Shown: positions 17,047 through 24,904 of the stretch, piece after piece | Position numbering within the stretch: position 1 is the first letter of the stretch | Layout: each line of letters opens with the position of its first letter | Source: Hyphomicrobiales bacterium | GTDB taxonomy: Bacteria > Pseudomonadota > Alphaproteobacteria > Rhizobiales > Rhizobiaceae | Assembly: GCA_900472785.1 (NCBI GenBank) | Contig: UCJH01000037.1 | Coordinates: forward strand, 1 to 32,973 | DNA length: 32,973 bases | Reading direction: 5' to 3' | Notes under the pieces: model-generated | Databases searched by the model: none | What the model was told of the DNA's origin: nothing | What the model saw: the letters and a program-made list of their open reading frames with translations, nothing else | Translations under genes and position numbers: made by a program

Positions 17047-17092
17047 ATGAAACATAAATTCCGATGCATAGTCAATATGGAATTTTCATTCC
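17047..17092 (-). promoter_or_regulatory. iolC promoter with IolR-type operator
   Basis: The -35 hexamer TTGACT (17070-17075, minus strand) and the -10 hexamer TTTCAT (17047-17052) are separated by 17 bp. Directly upstream of the -35 is GGAATTTTCATTCC (17079-17092), an exact GGAA-N6-TTCC inverted repeat as reported for rhizobial IolR. A further half-site, ATTCC, lies in the spacer. The promoter occupies the gap between the iolR stop and the iolC TTG start. Confidence 0.7.
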
Positions 17093-17100
17093 AAATAGAA

Positions 17101-17955
17101 TTAGCCGCCGTCCCCGAGCCGCCTGCGCTTTTCAGCGATTGCCACCGTCAGGGCCATGGCAAAAGCCATGCTGGCGGAAAGCGAGCGGAAGCCTGCATGA
17201 TCGGCCTCGACCAGTTCGAACCAGACTTTGGATGACTCGGCCAAGGGTGAAAATGCCGAATCGGTCAGCGATACGACCGGTATCTTGCGGCTGGCAAGAA
17301 GCCGCGCCTGATTGGCGCTTTCCGACGCATAGGGCGAGAAGCTGACGGCAAAGGCGGCATCGTTCTTGCCGGCCATGGCGAGCATATCGTCGTCGATACC
17401 CGCCGATGTTCCGACAAGCTGGTGGCGGACTTTCAGCTTGCCGAAGGCATAGGCCATGTAGCTGGAAATCGGATAGGAGCGGCGCTTCGCGATCAGGTAA
17501 ATCGTCTCAGCGCCGGCGAGGATGTTGACGGCGCGCTCGAAGGCATCCGGGTCGACGGAAGTGGCGATATTGTCGAGGGAACGGTGCGCGGCGGCAACGA
17601 AACCGTTGAAGATCGAGCCGCTTTCGAGCTTGCTGTGATCATTGGCACTCAGCGCCCGCAGCCGGTCCTCATAGCCCGGCGTCCGCTCGCGCAGGCGCGC
17701 CCGGAAGATCAGCTGAAGGCTGGAGAATCCCTCGAAGCCGAAATGCTGGGCAAAGCGCACCAGCGTCGAGGGCTGCACGTCCGCGGAGGTGGCAATGCTG
17801 GCCGCCGTGCCGAAGGCGATCTCGTCCGGGTTGTCGAGCGCATAGGCGGCGACCTGGCGAAGACGCTTGGGCAATTGCGCCTTGCGCTCCAGAATGGCTG
17901 CTTTCAGGGCGTCGAAATCCTGGGGGATGTCGGCTGTGGTCTCCACGGTGGCCAT
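17101..17955 (-). CDS. iolR: RpiR-type inositol operon repressor IolR
   Basis: A 284-residue regulator with an N-terminal RpiR helix-turn-helix (about 15-90; FGTAASIATSADVQPSTLVRF at the recognition region) and a C-terminal SIS sugar-isomerase-like domain (about 125-260) that would bind a phosphosugar. It sits directly upstream of iolC on the same strand. Matching GGAA-N6-TTCC-type sites lie before iolC, before the Gfo/Idh/MocA gene and, imperfectly, before iolR itself, which suggests autoregulation. In rhizobia the inositol repressor is of this RpiR family. Released ligand is expected to be an inositol intermediate; this is family knowledge, not visible here. Confidence 0.88.
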   Translation of the reverse strand: MATVETTADIPQDFDALKAAILERKAQLPKRLRQVAAYALDNPDEIAFGTAASIATSADVQPSTLVRFAQHFGFEGFSSLQLIFRARLRERTPGYEDRLRALSANDHSKLESGSIFNGFVAAAHRSLDNIATSVDPDAFERAVNILAGAETIYLIAKRRSYPISSYMAYAFGKLKVRHQLVGTSAGIDDDMLAMAGKNDAAFAVSFSPYASESANQARLLASRKIPVVSLTDSAFSPLAESSKVWFELVEADHAGFRSLSASMAFAMALTVAIAEKRRRLGDGG

Positions 17956-18025
17956 AGGCAGAGGGTTCTCCTGGACAATCGCCTTGTCTAAAGCTCCGTT
18001 CTAATCGATTTACGGAACGACGGGT

Positions 18026-18039
18026 AGAACGTTCATTCC
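18026..18039. promoter_or_regulatory. Near-match IolR site upstream of iolR
   Basis: AGAACGTTCATTCC differs by one base from GGAA-N6-TTCC and lies 71 bp before the iolR start codon. A further TTCC lies close by at 18045-18048. It would allow autorepression. With one mismatch and no clear promoter hexamers, the support is modest. Confidence 0.4.
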
Positions 18040-18076
18040 ATTTTTCCAAATGCGATGCAACCGTCCACAGGTGCCG

Positions 18077-19207
18077 TCAGCCGATCGATACCCATTCGTT
18101 GGTCGTTGCCGATTCGTAGGTGGCGGAAACGACCTTCTGCACTTCATATCCCTCGCGGAAGTCCGTCGAGGGACGGGTTCCGCCGGCGATGGCCTGGAGA
18201 AATTCATGCGCCTCGATCGCCTTGAGGTCGTTGAAGCCGATCTGGTGGCCGGGGGCGACGCAGAAGGCGCCATAGGGCGGATGCTCCGGGCCGGCCCAGA
18301 TGGTGCGATAACCACGCGTGCGGATGTCGTCGCCGGCGAACCACAGTTTGATTTCGTTCATCCGCTCCTGGGTGAAGACGATGCTGCCTTTGGAACCGTA
18401 GATCTCGAAATCATGCTGCATCTTGCGGCCGGTGGCACTCCAGTTGGCCTCGAAGCTGCCGGTGGCGCCGCCCTCGAACCGCACGAAGGCACGGGTGATG
18501 TCATCCACCTCGACGGCCCGCATCTCGCTCGATCCGCGCGCGACCGGACGCTGCGGCACCTGGATGATGGTTTCGGCGAGAACCCTGTTGATCGGCCCGA
18601 CGAGATGGCGCAGCGAGGCGATGATGTGGCTGCCGATATCGGCGAGCGCGCCGCCGCCGCTCTTCGGATCGAGCCGCCAGCCCCAGGGCGCCGTCGCATC
18701 CATCATGAAATCTTCCGCGTGAATGCCGCGCACGGAGCGGATCTCGCCGATCTCGCCGCTTTCGATGAGGTCCTTCGCCAGAAAGATCATCGGGTTCTTC
18801 AGATAGTTGAAACCGACCTGCGTGACGACGCCGGCCTTTTCGGCGGCGGCAACCATCTCGGCGCATTCCGCAACAGTGGGCGCCAGCGGCTTTTCACAAT
18901 AAACATGCTTGCCATGGGCAATCGCCGCCAGCGCCATGTCCTTGTGCAGCAGGTTGGGCGTGGTGATGTCGATGATGTCGATATCGGGGTCGGTCAGCAG
19001 CGTCCGCCAATCGGTCGTCGCCTTGCGGAAACCGAGCTGGCGGCGGGCATTTTCCGCGCCGTCCACCGTGACATCCGCCACCGAGACCATGTCGAGCTCA
19101 AAGGGGAGATCGAAGACTCGCGCCGCAATGGTGAAGCCCAGAGCATGGGCCTTGCCCATGAAACCGGTGCCGATCAGCCCGACGCCGATTCTCTTCTTGC
19201 CACTCAT
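18077..19207 (-). CDS. Gfo/Idh/MocA-family dehydrogenase, probably inositol-related
   Basis: A 376-residue NAD(P)-dependent oxidoreductase. The Rossmann motif is GTGFMGKAH (13-21), the catalytic EKP is at 105-107 (Lys106), and the GALADIGSH segment (186-194) carries the Asp190/His194 pair of inositol-dehydrogenase relatives. The start has GGAGGA. It lies upstream of iolR on the same strand and its promoter carries an IolR-type operator matching that of iolC, so it should be part of the inositol regulon. Candidates are a scyllo-, chiro- or other inositol-isomer dehydrogenase. It is not assigned as the main myo-inositol dehydrogenase because rhizobial idhA is usually elsewhere. Confidence 0.88.
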   Translation of the reverse strand: MSGKKRIGVGLIGTGFMGKAHALGFTIAARVFDLPFELDMVSVADVTVDGAENARRQLGFRKATTDWRTLLTDPDIDIIDITTPNLLHKDMALAAIAHGKHVYCEKPLAPTVAECAEMVAAAEKAGVVTQVGFNYLKNPMIFLAKDLIESGEIGEIRSVRGIHAEDFMMDATAPWGWRLDPKSGGGALADIGSHIIASLRHLVGPINRVLAETIIQVPQRPVARGSSEMRAVEVDDITRAFVRFEGGATGSFEANWSATGRKMQHDFEIYGSKGSIVFTQERMNEIKLWFAGDDIRTRGYRTIWAGPEHPPYGAFCVAPGHQIGFNDLKAIEAHEFLQAIAGGTRPSTDFREGYEVQKVVSATYESATTNEWVSIG

Positions 19208-19250
19208 TCGTCATTCCTCCGGATGGCCCGAACCGGGCGCCTTCGAGCAG

Positions 19251-19295
19251 ATGAAATGAAAAGTTCAATGTTTGTCAATATGGAATATTTATTCG
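19251..19295 (-). promoter_or_regulatory. Promoter of the Gfo/Idh/MocA gene with IolR-type operator
   Basis: On the minus strand TTGACA (19273-19278) and TTTCAT (19251-19256) are separated by 16 bp. Immediately upstream is GGAATATTTATTCG (19282-19295), one mismatch from GGAA-N6-TTCC. The plus-strand block GTCAATATGGAAT (19274-19286) is identical to that at the iolC promoter (17071-17083), so the two promoters have the same operator-to--35 geometry. Confidence 0.65.
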
Positions 19296-19493
19296 ATATT
19301 GCCGCGAGCAGATCGAGGCGTGCCCGCGGGAACTGCGAGATACCAGCCGGCAAGGCTATGAAGATCACGCGATCATATCGCGATGATGCGGATCGTTAAC
19401 GCATTTTTACCCTTTTCCGTTGAAAGATCAGCGGACGTTATGGTTAACAGTCGATGATCAACGCGGCCGATGCGCCGTTGGAGCAAGATTGCC

Positions 19494-20357
19494 ATGTGCC
19501 GCTGGGCAGCCTATCGCGGAGAACCGCTCTATCTGGAAGACCTGGTGTCGTCACCGGCCCATTCGCTGATCGAGCAATCGCACTGCGCCACCCGCGCCAA
19601 GACCGCGACCAATGGCGACGGCTTCGGCATCGCGTGGTATGGCGATCATCCGGAGCCCGGCCGCTACCGCGACATCCTGCCGGCCTGGTCGGACTGCAAC
19701 CTGAAAAGCATTGCCCGGCAAATCCGTTCGCCGTTGTTCCTGGCGCATGTGCGGGCGGCGACCGGCGGCGGCACCCGCCGCGACAACTGTCATCCCTTCG
19801 TGCACGGGCGCTGGTCGTTCATGCACAACGGCCAGATCGGCGATTTCGACCATTTGCGCCGGCCCATGGAAAGCATGCTCGACAACGATCTCTACGCCGC
19901 CCGCACCGGATCGACCGACAGCGAACTGCTCTTCCTGCTGGCGCTGCAATTCGGCCTCGAACACGATCCGCTCGGCGCGATCAGCGAGACGCTGGCCTTC
20001 GTCGAGCGGCTCGCCGAACATCTGGAGCGCAAGGTCCTTGTGCGGTTCACGGCCGCCTTTTCCGACGGTCACGATCTCTATGCGGTACGCTACGCCTCCG
20101 ACTGGAAAGCGCCGACACTCTATGCGGCGCCGATGGGGCCGAGCGGCGGTTACTGCCTGGTGTCCGAACCACTGAACGACGACGACAGCGCCTGGGTGGA
20201 AATTCCCGACGGCACCGCCGTGATCATCGGCGAGAACGGCGTCGACGTTCACCTGTTCAGCACCCAGGGACAGGCGCCCAAGGTGACCCAGGCCGCACAA
20301 TGGCGCAGCGACACATGGAGACGCCCGGACATTGCGGGCCGCTCAGGCAAAATGTGA
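19494..20357 (+). CDS. Class II glutamine amidotransferase (Ntn-hydrolase) family protein
   Basis: A 287-residue enzyme that should release ammonia from glutamine or hydrolyse a related gamma-glutamyl bond. The start is set at MCRW so that Cys2 becomes the N-terminal nucleophile, as the mechanism requires; an in-frame ATG 8 codons upstream would block it. Other conserved segments are NGDGFGIAWYG (40-50), HVRAAT (85-90), Asn98 with HPF, and FMHNGQI (109-115). This is the YafJ/EgtC-like group, which lacks a fused synthase domain, and its partner or substrate is unknown. The last 15 bp overlap the end of coaBC on the opposite strand. Confidence 0.88.
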   Translation: MCRWAAYRGEPLYLEDLVSSPAHSLIEQSHCATRAKTATNGDGFGIAWYGDHPEPGRYRDILPAWSDCNLKSIARQIRSPLFLAHVRAATGGGTRRDNCHPFVHGRWSFMHNGQIGDFDHLRRPMESMLDNDLYAARTGSTDSELLFLLALQFGLEHDPLGAISETLAFVERLAEHLERKVLVRFTAAFSDGHDLYAVRYASDWKAPTLYAAPMGPSGGYCLVSEPLNDDDSAWVEIPDGTAVIIGENGVDVHLFSTQGQAPKVTQAAQWRSDTWRRPDIAGRSGKM

Positions 20358-21584
20358 GGCGACGAGAGCCGCAAGGCGCGTCGCCACATCCTGCTTGCTC
20401 GCTTCCGGCCAATCCTCGACGCCGGATTTGCCGATCACCTTGACGGTGTTGTGGTCGCCGCCCATGATGCCGGTCTCCGCGGAGACATCGTTGGCGACGA
20501 TATAGTCCGCACCCTTGCGCTGCAGCTTGGCGCGACCGTTCTCAAGAATATCCTGGGTTTCCGCGGCAAAGCCGATCACCAGCGCCGGCCGCTTCTCGTG
20601 ATGGCCAACCGTTTTGAGGATATCCGGGTTTTCCGTCAGCATCAGCGGCGGCGGGGCTTCGCCAGGCTGTTTCTTGATCTTGTTTCCGGCGGCACTCGCC
20701 ACTCGCCAGTCGGCAACGGCGGCGACCATCACCGCGATATCGGCCGGCAGCGCGCCGACCACTGCGTCCAGCATATCCACCGCCCGTTCGACATGAACCG
20801 TGCGGACGCCCGGCGGATCCGACAGCGTCACCGGCCCGGAAACCAGCGTCACGTCTGCCCCCAGCTGCGCAAGCGCGGCGGCAATGGCATGGCCCTGCTT
20901 GCCCGAGGAACGATTGGCGATGTAGCGCACCGGGTCGATCGGCTCGTGCGTCGGACCCGAGGTGACGATCGCCGTCCTTCCGGCAAGCGGCTTCGGTCCG
21001 CCGTCGAGCAGCGCCTCGACCGCTGCCACGATATCCAGCGGTTCGGCCATGCGACCCTCGCCTTTCTCGCCGCTTTCGGCCATCTCGCCGGAAGCCGGGC
21101 CGATGAAATGGATGTCGTCCCCAACAAGCGTCGCATGGTTGCGCCGGGTCGCCGGATGGGACCACATTTTCGGGTTCATTGCCGGAGCGGCCAGGACTGG
21201 CCGGTCGGTCGCGAGCAAAATGGTCGAGGCGAGGTCGTCGGCCAGGCCGTTCGCCATCTTCGCCATCACGTCCGCAGTCGCCGGAGCGATGAGGACGAGG
21301 TCGCAGCCGCGGGCAAGGCGGATATGGCCGACATCCTGCTCGTCTTCCCTAGAAAAAAGGTCGGTGAACACCCGATCAGCAGCAAGTGCGCCGACGGCAA
21401 GCGGCGTGACAAAGGCCTGCGCTCCCGCTGTCATCACCGGGCGGACGGATGCGCCGCGCTCGCGCAGGCGGCGGATCAGGTCGAGGCTCTTATAGGCTGC
21501 GATTCCGCCGGAAATGATCAGAAGGATACGCTTGCCTGCCAGTGTCATACCGAGTGTCATGTCGATGTCCAGTGCCGGCGGCAT
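20343..21584 (-). CDS. coaBC: Bifunctional phosphopantothenoylcysteine decarboxylase/synthetase
   Basis: A 413-residue flavoprotein for two CoA-synthesis steps. The N-terminal CoaC domain (about 12-195) begins KRILLIISGGIAAYKSLDLIRRL and has PAMNPKMW (about 143-150), the substrate-recognition clamp. The C-terminal CoaB domain has TSGPTHEPIDPVRYIANRSSGK, and then AAVADWR and KIKK in its active-site region. In-frame ATGs at 21560 and 21548 are alternative starts; the last gives MTLAGKRIL, a common family N-terminus, and none has a strong ribosome site. The stop region overlaps the amidotransferase gene by 15 bp, tail to tail. Confidence 0.95.
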   Translation of the reverse strand: MPPALDIDMTLGMTLAGKRILLIISGGIAAYKSLDLIRRLRERGASVRPVMTAGAQAFVTPLAVGALAADRVFTDLFSREDEQDVGHIRLARGCDLVLIAPATADVMAKMANGLADDLASTILLATDRPVLAAPAMNPKMWSHPATRRNHATLVGDDIHFIGPASGEMAESGEKGEGRMAEPLDIVAAVEALLDGGPKPLAGRTAIVTSGPTHEPIDPVRYIANRSSGKQGHAIAAALAQLGADVTLVSGPVTLSDPPGVRTVHVERAVDMLDAVVGALPADIAVMVAAVADWRVASAAGNKIKKQPGEAPPPLMLTENPDILKTVGHHEKRPALVIGFAAETQDILENGRAKLQRKGADYIVANDVSAETGIMGGDHNTVKVIGKSGVEDWPEASKQDVATRLAALVASHFA

Positions 21585-21660
21585 CGGCCGCCCATTGTCT
21601 GCAGGCGACCCTACGCGAGCCCCCTGCCCGATGCAATCGGCGGCGGCCTTTCGGCTCCGA

Positions 21661-24216
21661 TCACCCCGCCCGGCTGTCCTCGGCGCCGCTGTCCTTCAGC
21701 AATTGCGTGATGGCGGCAATCAGCGTCGTGCCTTCATAGGGCTTCCGGATCACGGGAACGTCGGCAAAATCGGCCGGGATCATCGCGCCGTCACCATAAC
21801 CGGTGGCAAACAGGAAAGGCACCTTCAAGCGCGTCAATTCTACAGCGACCGGCAGCGATGTCCCGACCCCAAGATTGACATCCAGCACGGCGATATCGGG
21901 AACCTGGCTCGACAACCGGCTGAGGGCATCGGCGGAGGACGCGGCGACGACGACATCATCGATGCCGTTGTCGCCCAGCATGCTCTCGACATCCATGGCA
22001 ATCAGCAACTGGTCCTCAACGAGCAAAACCTTGGTGTCGCTGCGCAGCGTCTCCTGCGGTCTCGCGCTGCTTTCACCCGACAGTTGCGCATTCGGCTCCG
22101 GCGAAGACTGCGAGAGGGAGACATGCTTGGCGGGCAGGACGAAACGCGCGGAAAGGCCGGCGGCGTCGTAATTGACGTCGCTCGTCCCATCGAGATCGTA
22201 GGGCAGGCTTCGGCTGATCAGGGCGCTTCCGAAACCGGTTTGTCTGGGTGCCTGCACGGCAGGGCCGCCGGCCTCCTGCCAGAGCACTTCGCAATCGCCA
22301 TCGCGGGTCATGTGCCACGAGACCGCCAGCCGGCCGCTGGACCGCGACAGGGCGCCGTATTTGGCCGCATTGGTGGAAAGCTCATGCAGAACGAGCGCCA
22401 TGACCGAGAAGGCACGGGCATTCAAAAGTACCGGCGGGCCGTCGAGATGGATCGAAGCATGTCGGTAGGGCGTCAATTCCGCCTCCAGCAGATCGGCAAG
22501 CATGCCGCCGCCGCCGCCGCGTACGACCTGATCATGGGCGAAGGACAGAGCCTGGATGCGGCCTTTCAGGGAAACCACATAGTCGCTCAGCCCCTTGCCC
22601 TCCTTCAAGGGCTGGCCGACCAGCGACTTGATCAGCGACAGGATGTTCTTGACCCGGTGGTTGAGTTCCTCATTGAGCATGCGCTGCCGCACGTCGGCGC
22701 GACTGCGTTCCTCGGCCATGATTTCGCTGTGGCGCAGGCCGATCTCGACCAGCGCGACGCGCGTCACATCCGCGATTTCCCGATCTGCGTCGGTCCACGG
22801 CTGCGCCTGCATGCGGACCGTTTCCTTCCAGATCGCAAAGCTCTTGCGCGGCGTCAGCCGGTCGCCAAGCGGCCCCGTTTCATAGGATTTGTCCGGGTTT
22901 CCTGCCCAGTTCAGGGTCTGGACCAATTCCTTGCGGAAAAAGAATAGGTAGTCGCGCGGCATCTGCGTCAAGGGCACCGCCAGCACGCCGGCAGCCTGAG
23001 CGCAGAAGGATTCAGCCTCCGGCAGGCGCTCCGGCAGGGCATGGCTTGCCCAGACGCGCCCTTCCGCCACCGAGGATACGAGCCGGGCAATGGCAGGAAT
23101 GGCCGAGGCTGGCGGGGCCGAGCCAAAGGCATTCCAGGTTCCGTTCATCCACAGGCCGATGCCGTCGCAGGGCATCAGACTGATGAAATCCGGAAGATGC
23201 TCCTGCAGCAGCAGGCCGATATTCTCGTGATGCGAGGCCAGCCGAAGAAATCGGTCGAGTGACGCACGGGCCTGGTTTGCGGTGTCGAGGGTGCGGCGCT
23301 GCCGCAATGCATGCAGATGCAGCGAGAAGAAATCACCGAACATTTCCGCGGCCACCCGCTGCGGCATCGGCAGCGTCTTCGGCGAATAGTGGTGGCAGGC
23401 GATCAGGCCCCAGAGTTTTCCGTCGATGATAACAGAGATCGACATCGACGCACCAACCCCCATGTTGCGCAGATATTCGCAATGGATCGGCGAGACCGAG
23501 CGCAGATGCGCCAGCGAGAGGTCCACCGGCTCGCCCGAGACATCGAGCGCCGGCACGATCGGAACCCTCTCGCCGGATGCATCGCCGATGATGCGGATGG
23601 TGTTCTTAACGTAAAGCGCGCGCGCCTGCTGGGGAATGTCGGTGGCCGGGAAATACTGGCCGAGAAAGCTTTCCAGATCGCCCCGCTTGGCTTCCGCCAC
23701 GACCTTGCCAGCACCGTCGTGCTCGAACCGGTAGATCATCACGCGATCATATTCGAGCGCGCCCCTTATCAGCCTGGCGGACGTTGCGATCAACCGGTCG
23801 ACATCGGTTATGTCACGGATGCGCTGCATCAGCGTGCGCGCAAGCTGCAGCGGCTGGTCACCAGCCGTCGGCTCGAATTCGATGATGACCACCGACCGGA
23901 ACAAATGGATGGAAACGTCGAACACGCCATGTTCGAGGCGAAGGCCGGGAAGAAGCGACGGCCGCATGCCTTCGCCGCTGGAAGAGAGAGCGTTGCGCAG
24001 GGTATGAGCGACCTCGGCGCCGATCACCGCTTCCAGCGGCATGCCGTTGATCTCGCCGGAAATCGCCAGCAGATCAAAGACATTGGCGGAATGGCGCAGG
24101 ATGCGGCCGGCCCGCGCATCGCAGACAAGCAGGCAGCCATGTGGCTGGATGCTGCCGGGAATGTGGATGGGCTCCCGATCGCAATTGGTCAGATCGACCG
24201 GCTCAGGCGTGTTCAT
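21661..24216 (-). CDS. bphP: Bacteriophytochrome hybrid HWE histidine kinase with C-terminal receiver
   Basis: An 851-residue red/far-red photoreceptor kinase. The biliverdin-binding Cys12 lies before REPIHIPGSIQPHG in the PAS domain. The GAF domain has PATDIPQQAR (190-199) and SPIHCEYLRNMGVGASMS (242-259). The PHY tongue has PRKSFAIWKETV (456-467). The kinase is HWE type: NHRVKN with His520, HELSTNAAKYGAL (611-623) and WQE (646-648). A receiver follows with acidic Glu734/Asp735, phospho-acceptor Asp779 and Lys825. This order matches the Agp2 type of Agrobacterium, a far-red-ground-state phytochrome, by recollection. It overlaps bphO by 14 bp, so translation is probably coupled. Absorption state and output are not readable from sequence. 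Confidence 0.95.
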   Translation of the reverse strand: MNTPEPVDLTNCDREPIHIPGSIQPHGCLLVCDARAGRILRHSANVFDLLAISGEINGMPLEAVIGAEVAHTLRNALSSSGEGMRPSLLPGLRLEHGVFDVSIHLFRSVVIIEFEPTAGDQPLQLARTLMQRIRDITDVDRLIATSARLIRGALEYDRVMIYRFEHDGAGKVVAEAKRGDLESFLGQYFPATDIPQQARALYVKNTIRIIGDASGERVPIVPALDVSGEPVDLSLAHLRSVSPIHCEYLRNMGVGASMSISVIIDGKLWGLIACHHYSPKTLPMPQRVAAEMFGDFFSLHLHALRQRRTLDTANQARASLDRFLRLASHHENIGLLLQEHLPDFISLMPCDGIGLWMNGTWNAFGSAPPASAIPAIARLVSSVAEGRVWASHALPERLPEAESFCAQAAGVLAVPLTQMPRDYLFFFRKELVQTLNWAGNPDKSYETGPLGDRLTPRKSFAIWKETVRMQAQPWTDADREIADVTRVALVEIGLRHSEIMAEERSRADVRQRMLNEELNHRVKNILSLIKSLVGQPLKEGKGLSDYVVSLKGRIQALSFAHDQVVRGGGGGMLADLLEAELTPYRHASIHLDGPPVLLNARAFSVMALVLHELSTNAAKYGALSRSSGRLAVSWHMTRDGDCEVLWQEAGGPAVQAPRQTGFGSALISRSLPYDLDGTSDVNYDAAGLSARFVLPAKHVSLSQSSPEPNAQLSGESSARPQETLRSDTKVLLVEDQLLIAMDVESMLGDNGIDDVVVAASSADALSRLSSQVPDIAVLDVNLGVGTSLPVAVELTRLKVPFLFATGYGDGAMIPADFADVPVIRKPYEGTTLIAAITQLLKDSGAEDSRAG

Positions 24217-24763
24217 GCAATGCTCTTTCAAACGCCTTTTCGGCGATTCCGAAGGTCTGGGTCGACGCTTTCGCCACCTTTTCGATGTCGATCAAGGGTG
24301 CATCCTCAAGCAGCTTGAGGAACACGCCCCAGCGTCCGCTCTGCCTAGACTGGACGGCAAGGTGCCGCGCGCCGAACGTCTCGCCATATCCCAGAGCCTG
24401 TGCGCGCTTGTAGAGCAGCCGCGCCCCCAGCGCCGACCCCTCGAGCACATAGAGCATGCCGAGCAGGTCCTCGGTATTCAGGCCGCCAAACGACGGAGCA
24501 CTGAAAGTCGGCACCGCAAGATCAAGGTCATCGAGATCCTGTGCGATCAAGGGTGACAATCGTTCGTTTTGCCAATCCGACAAAGCCGCAGGCCAGTCGG
24601 CCATAAACAACGTCGCTTCGACTGCCGCGCGGAACGCGGCCATGCCTTGCAGATAGCGCCGGTAGGAAGCAGGGGAATCGAAGGGGCCAATCATCTTGTC
24701 CAGCGCTTCATGCGCCGGGGATGTACGTGCCCTTAAGGTGGCACGGCGGGACTGGTCTTGCAT
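24203..24763 (-). CDS. bphO: Biliverdin-producing heme oxygenase
   Basis: A 186-residue heme oxygenase that opens heme to biliverdin, releasing iron and CO. The proximal heme ligand is His18 in TSPAHEALDK, and LEGSALGA (107-114) is the distal-helix glycine region. The start ATG gives MQDQSRRATLRA; nine residues upstream, including a possible GTG at residue 8 of the longer frame, are alternatives. The stop overlaps the start of the phytochrome gene by 14 bp, making the bphO-bphP pair that supplies chromophore with its receptor. An iron-uptake role is the main alternative, but the operon favours light sensing. Confidence 0.93.
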   Translation of the reverse strand: MQDQSRRATLRARTSPAHEALDKMIGPFDSPASYRRYLQGMAAFRAAVEATLFMADWPAALSDWQNERLSPLIAQDLDDLDLAVPTFSAPSFGGLNTEDLLGMLYVLEGSALGARLLYKRAQALGYGETFGARHLAVQSRQSGRWGVFLKLLEDAPLIDIEKVAKASTQTFGIAEKAFERALHEHA

Positions 24764-24837
24764 GTACACTTTCTGGCCCTTCGACGGCACCTGCCGATCT
24801 CAGGCAAAATGGAGGAACTGCTAAAAACAACAAAGGA

Positions 24838-24862
24838 AATGCAGAAGGAGTGACAAGGTTCC
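24838..24862 (-). promoter_or_regulatory. Possible ECF-type (EcfG-like) promoter of bphO-bphP
   Basis: On the minus strand GGAAC (24858-24862) is followed after 16 bp by CATT (24838-24841). The alphaproteobacterial general-stress sigma factor EcfG recognises about GGAAC-N16/17-CGTT, so the -35 matches fully and the -10 three of four bases. It lies 75 bp upstream of the bphO start. The motif is short; low confidence. Confidence 0.3.
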
Positions 24863-24904
24863 TTCAAGAGTCAAAAATATCGACCCTTACGGACAGATCT
24901 GCAA

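Noticed and set aside
19396..19410. TTAA-N7-TTAC resembling a CtrA cell-cycle site upstream of the amidotransferase gene
   Set aside because: Only one imperfect copy is present, in an AT-rich stretch, and the downstream gene has no cell-cycle link. Chance is more likely.
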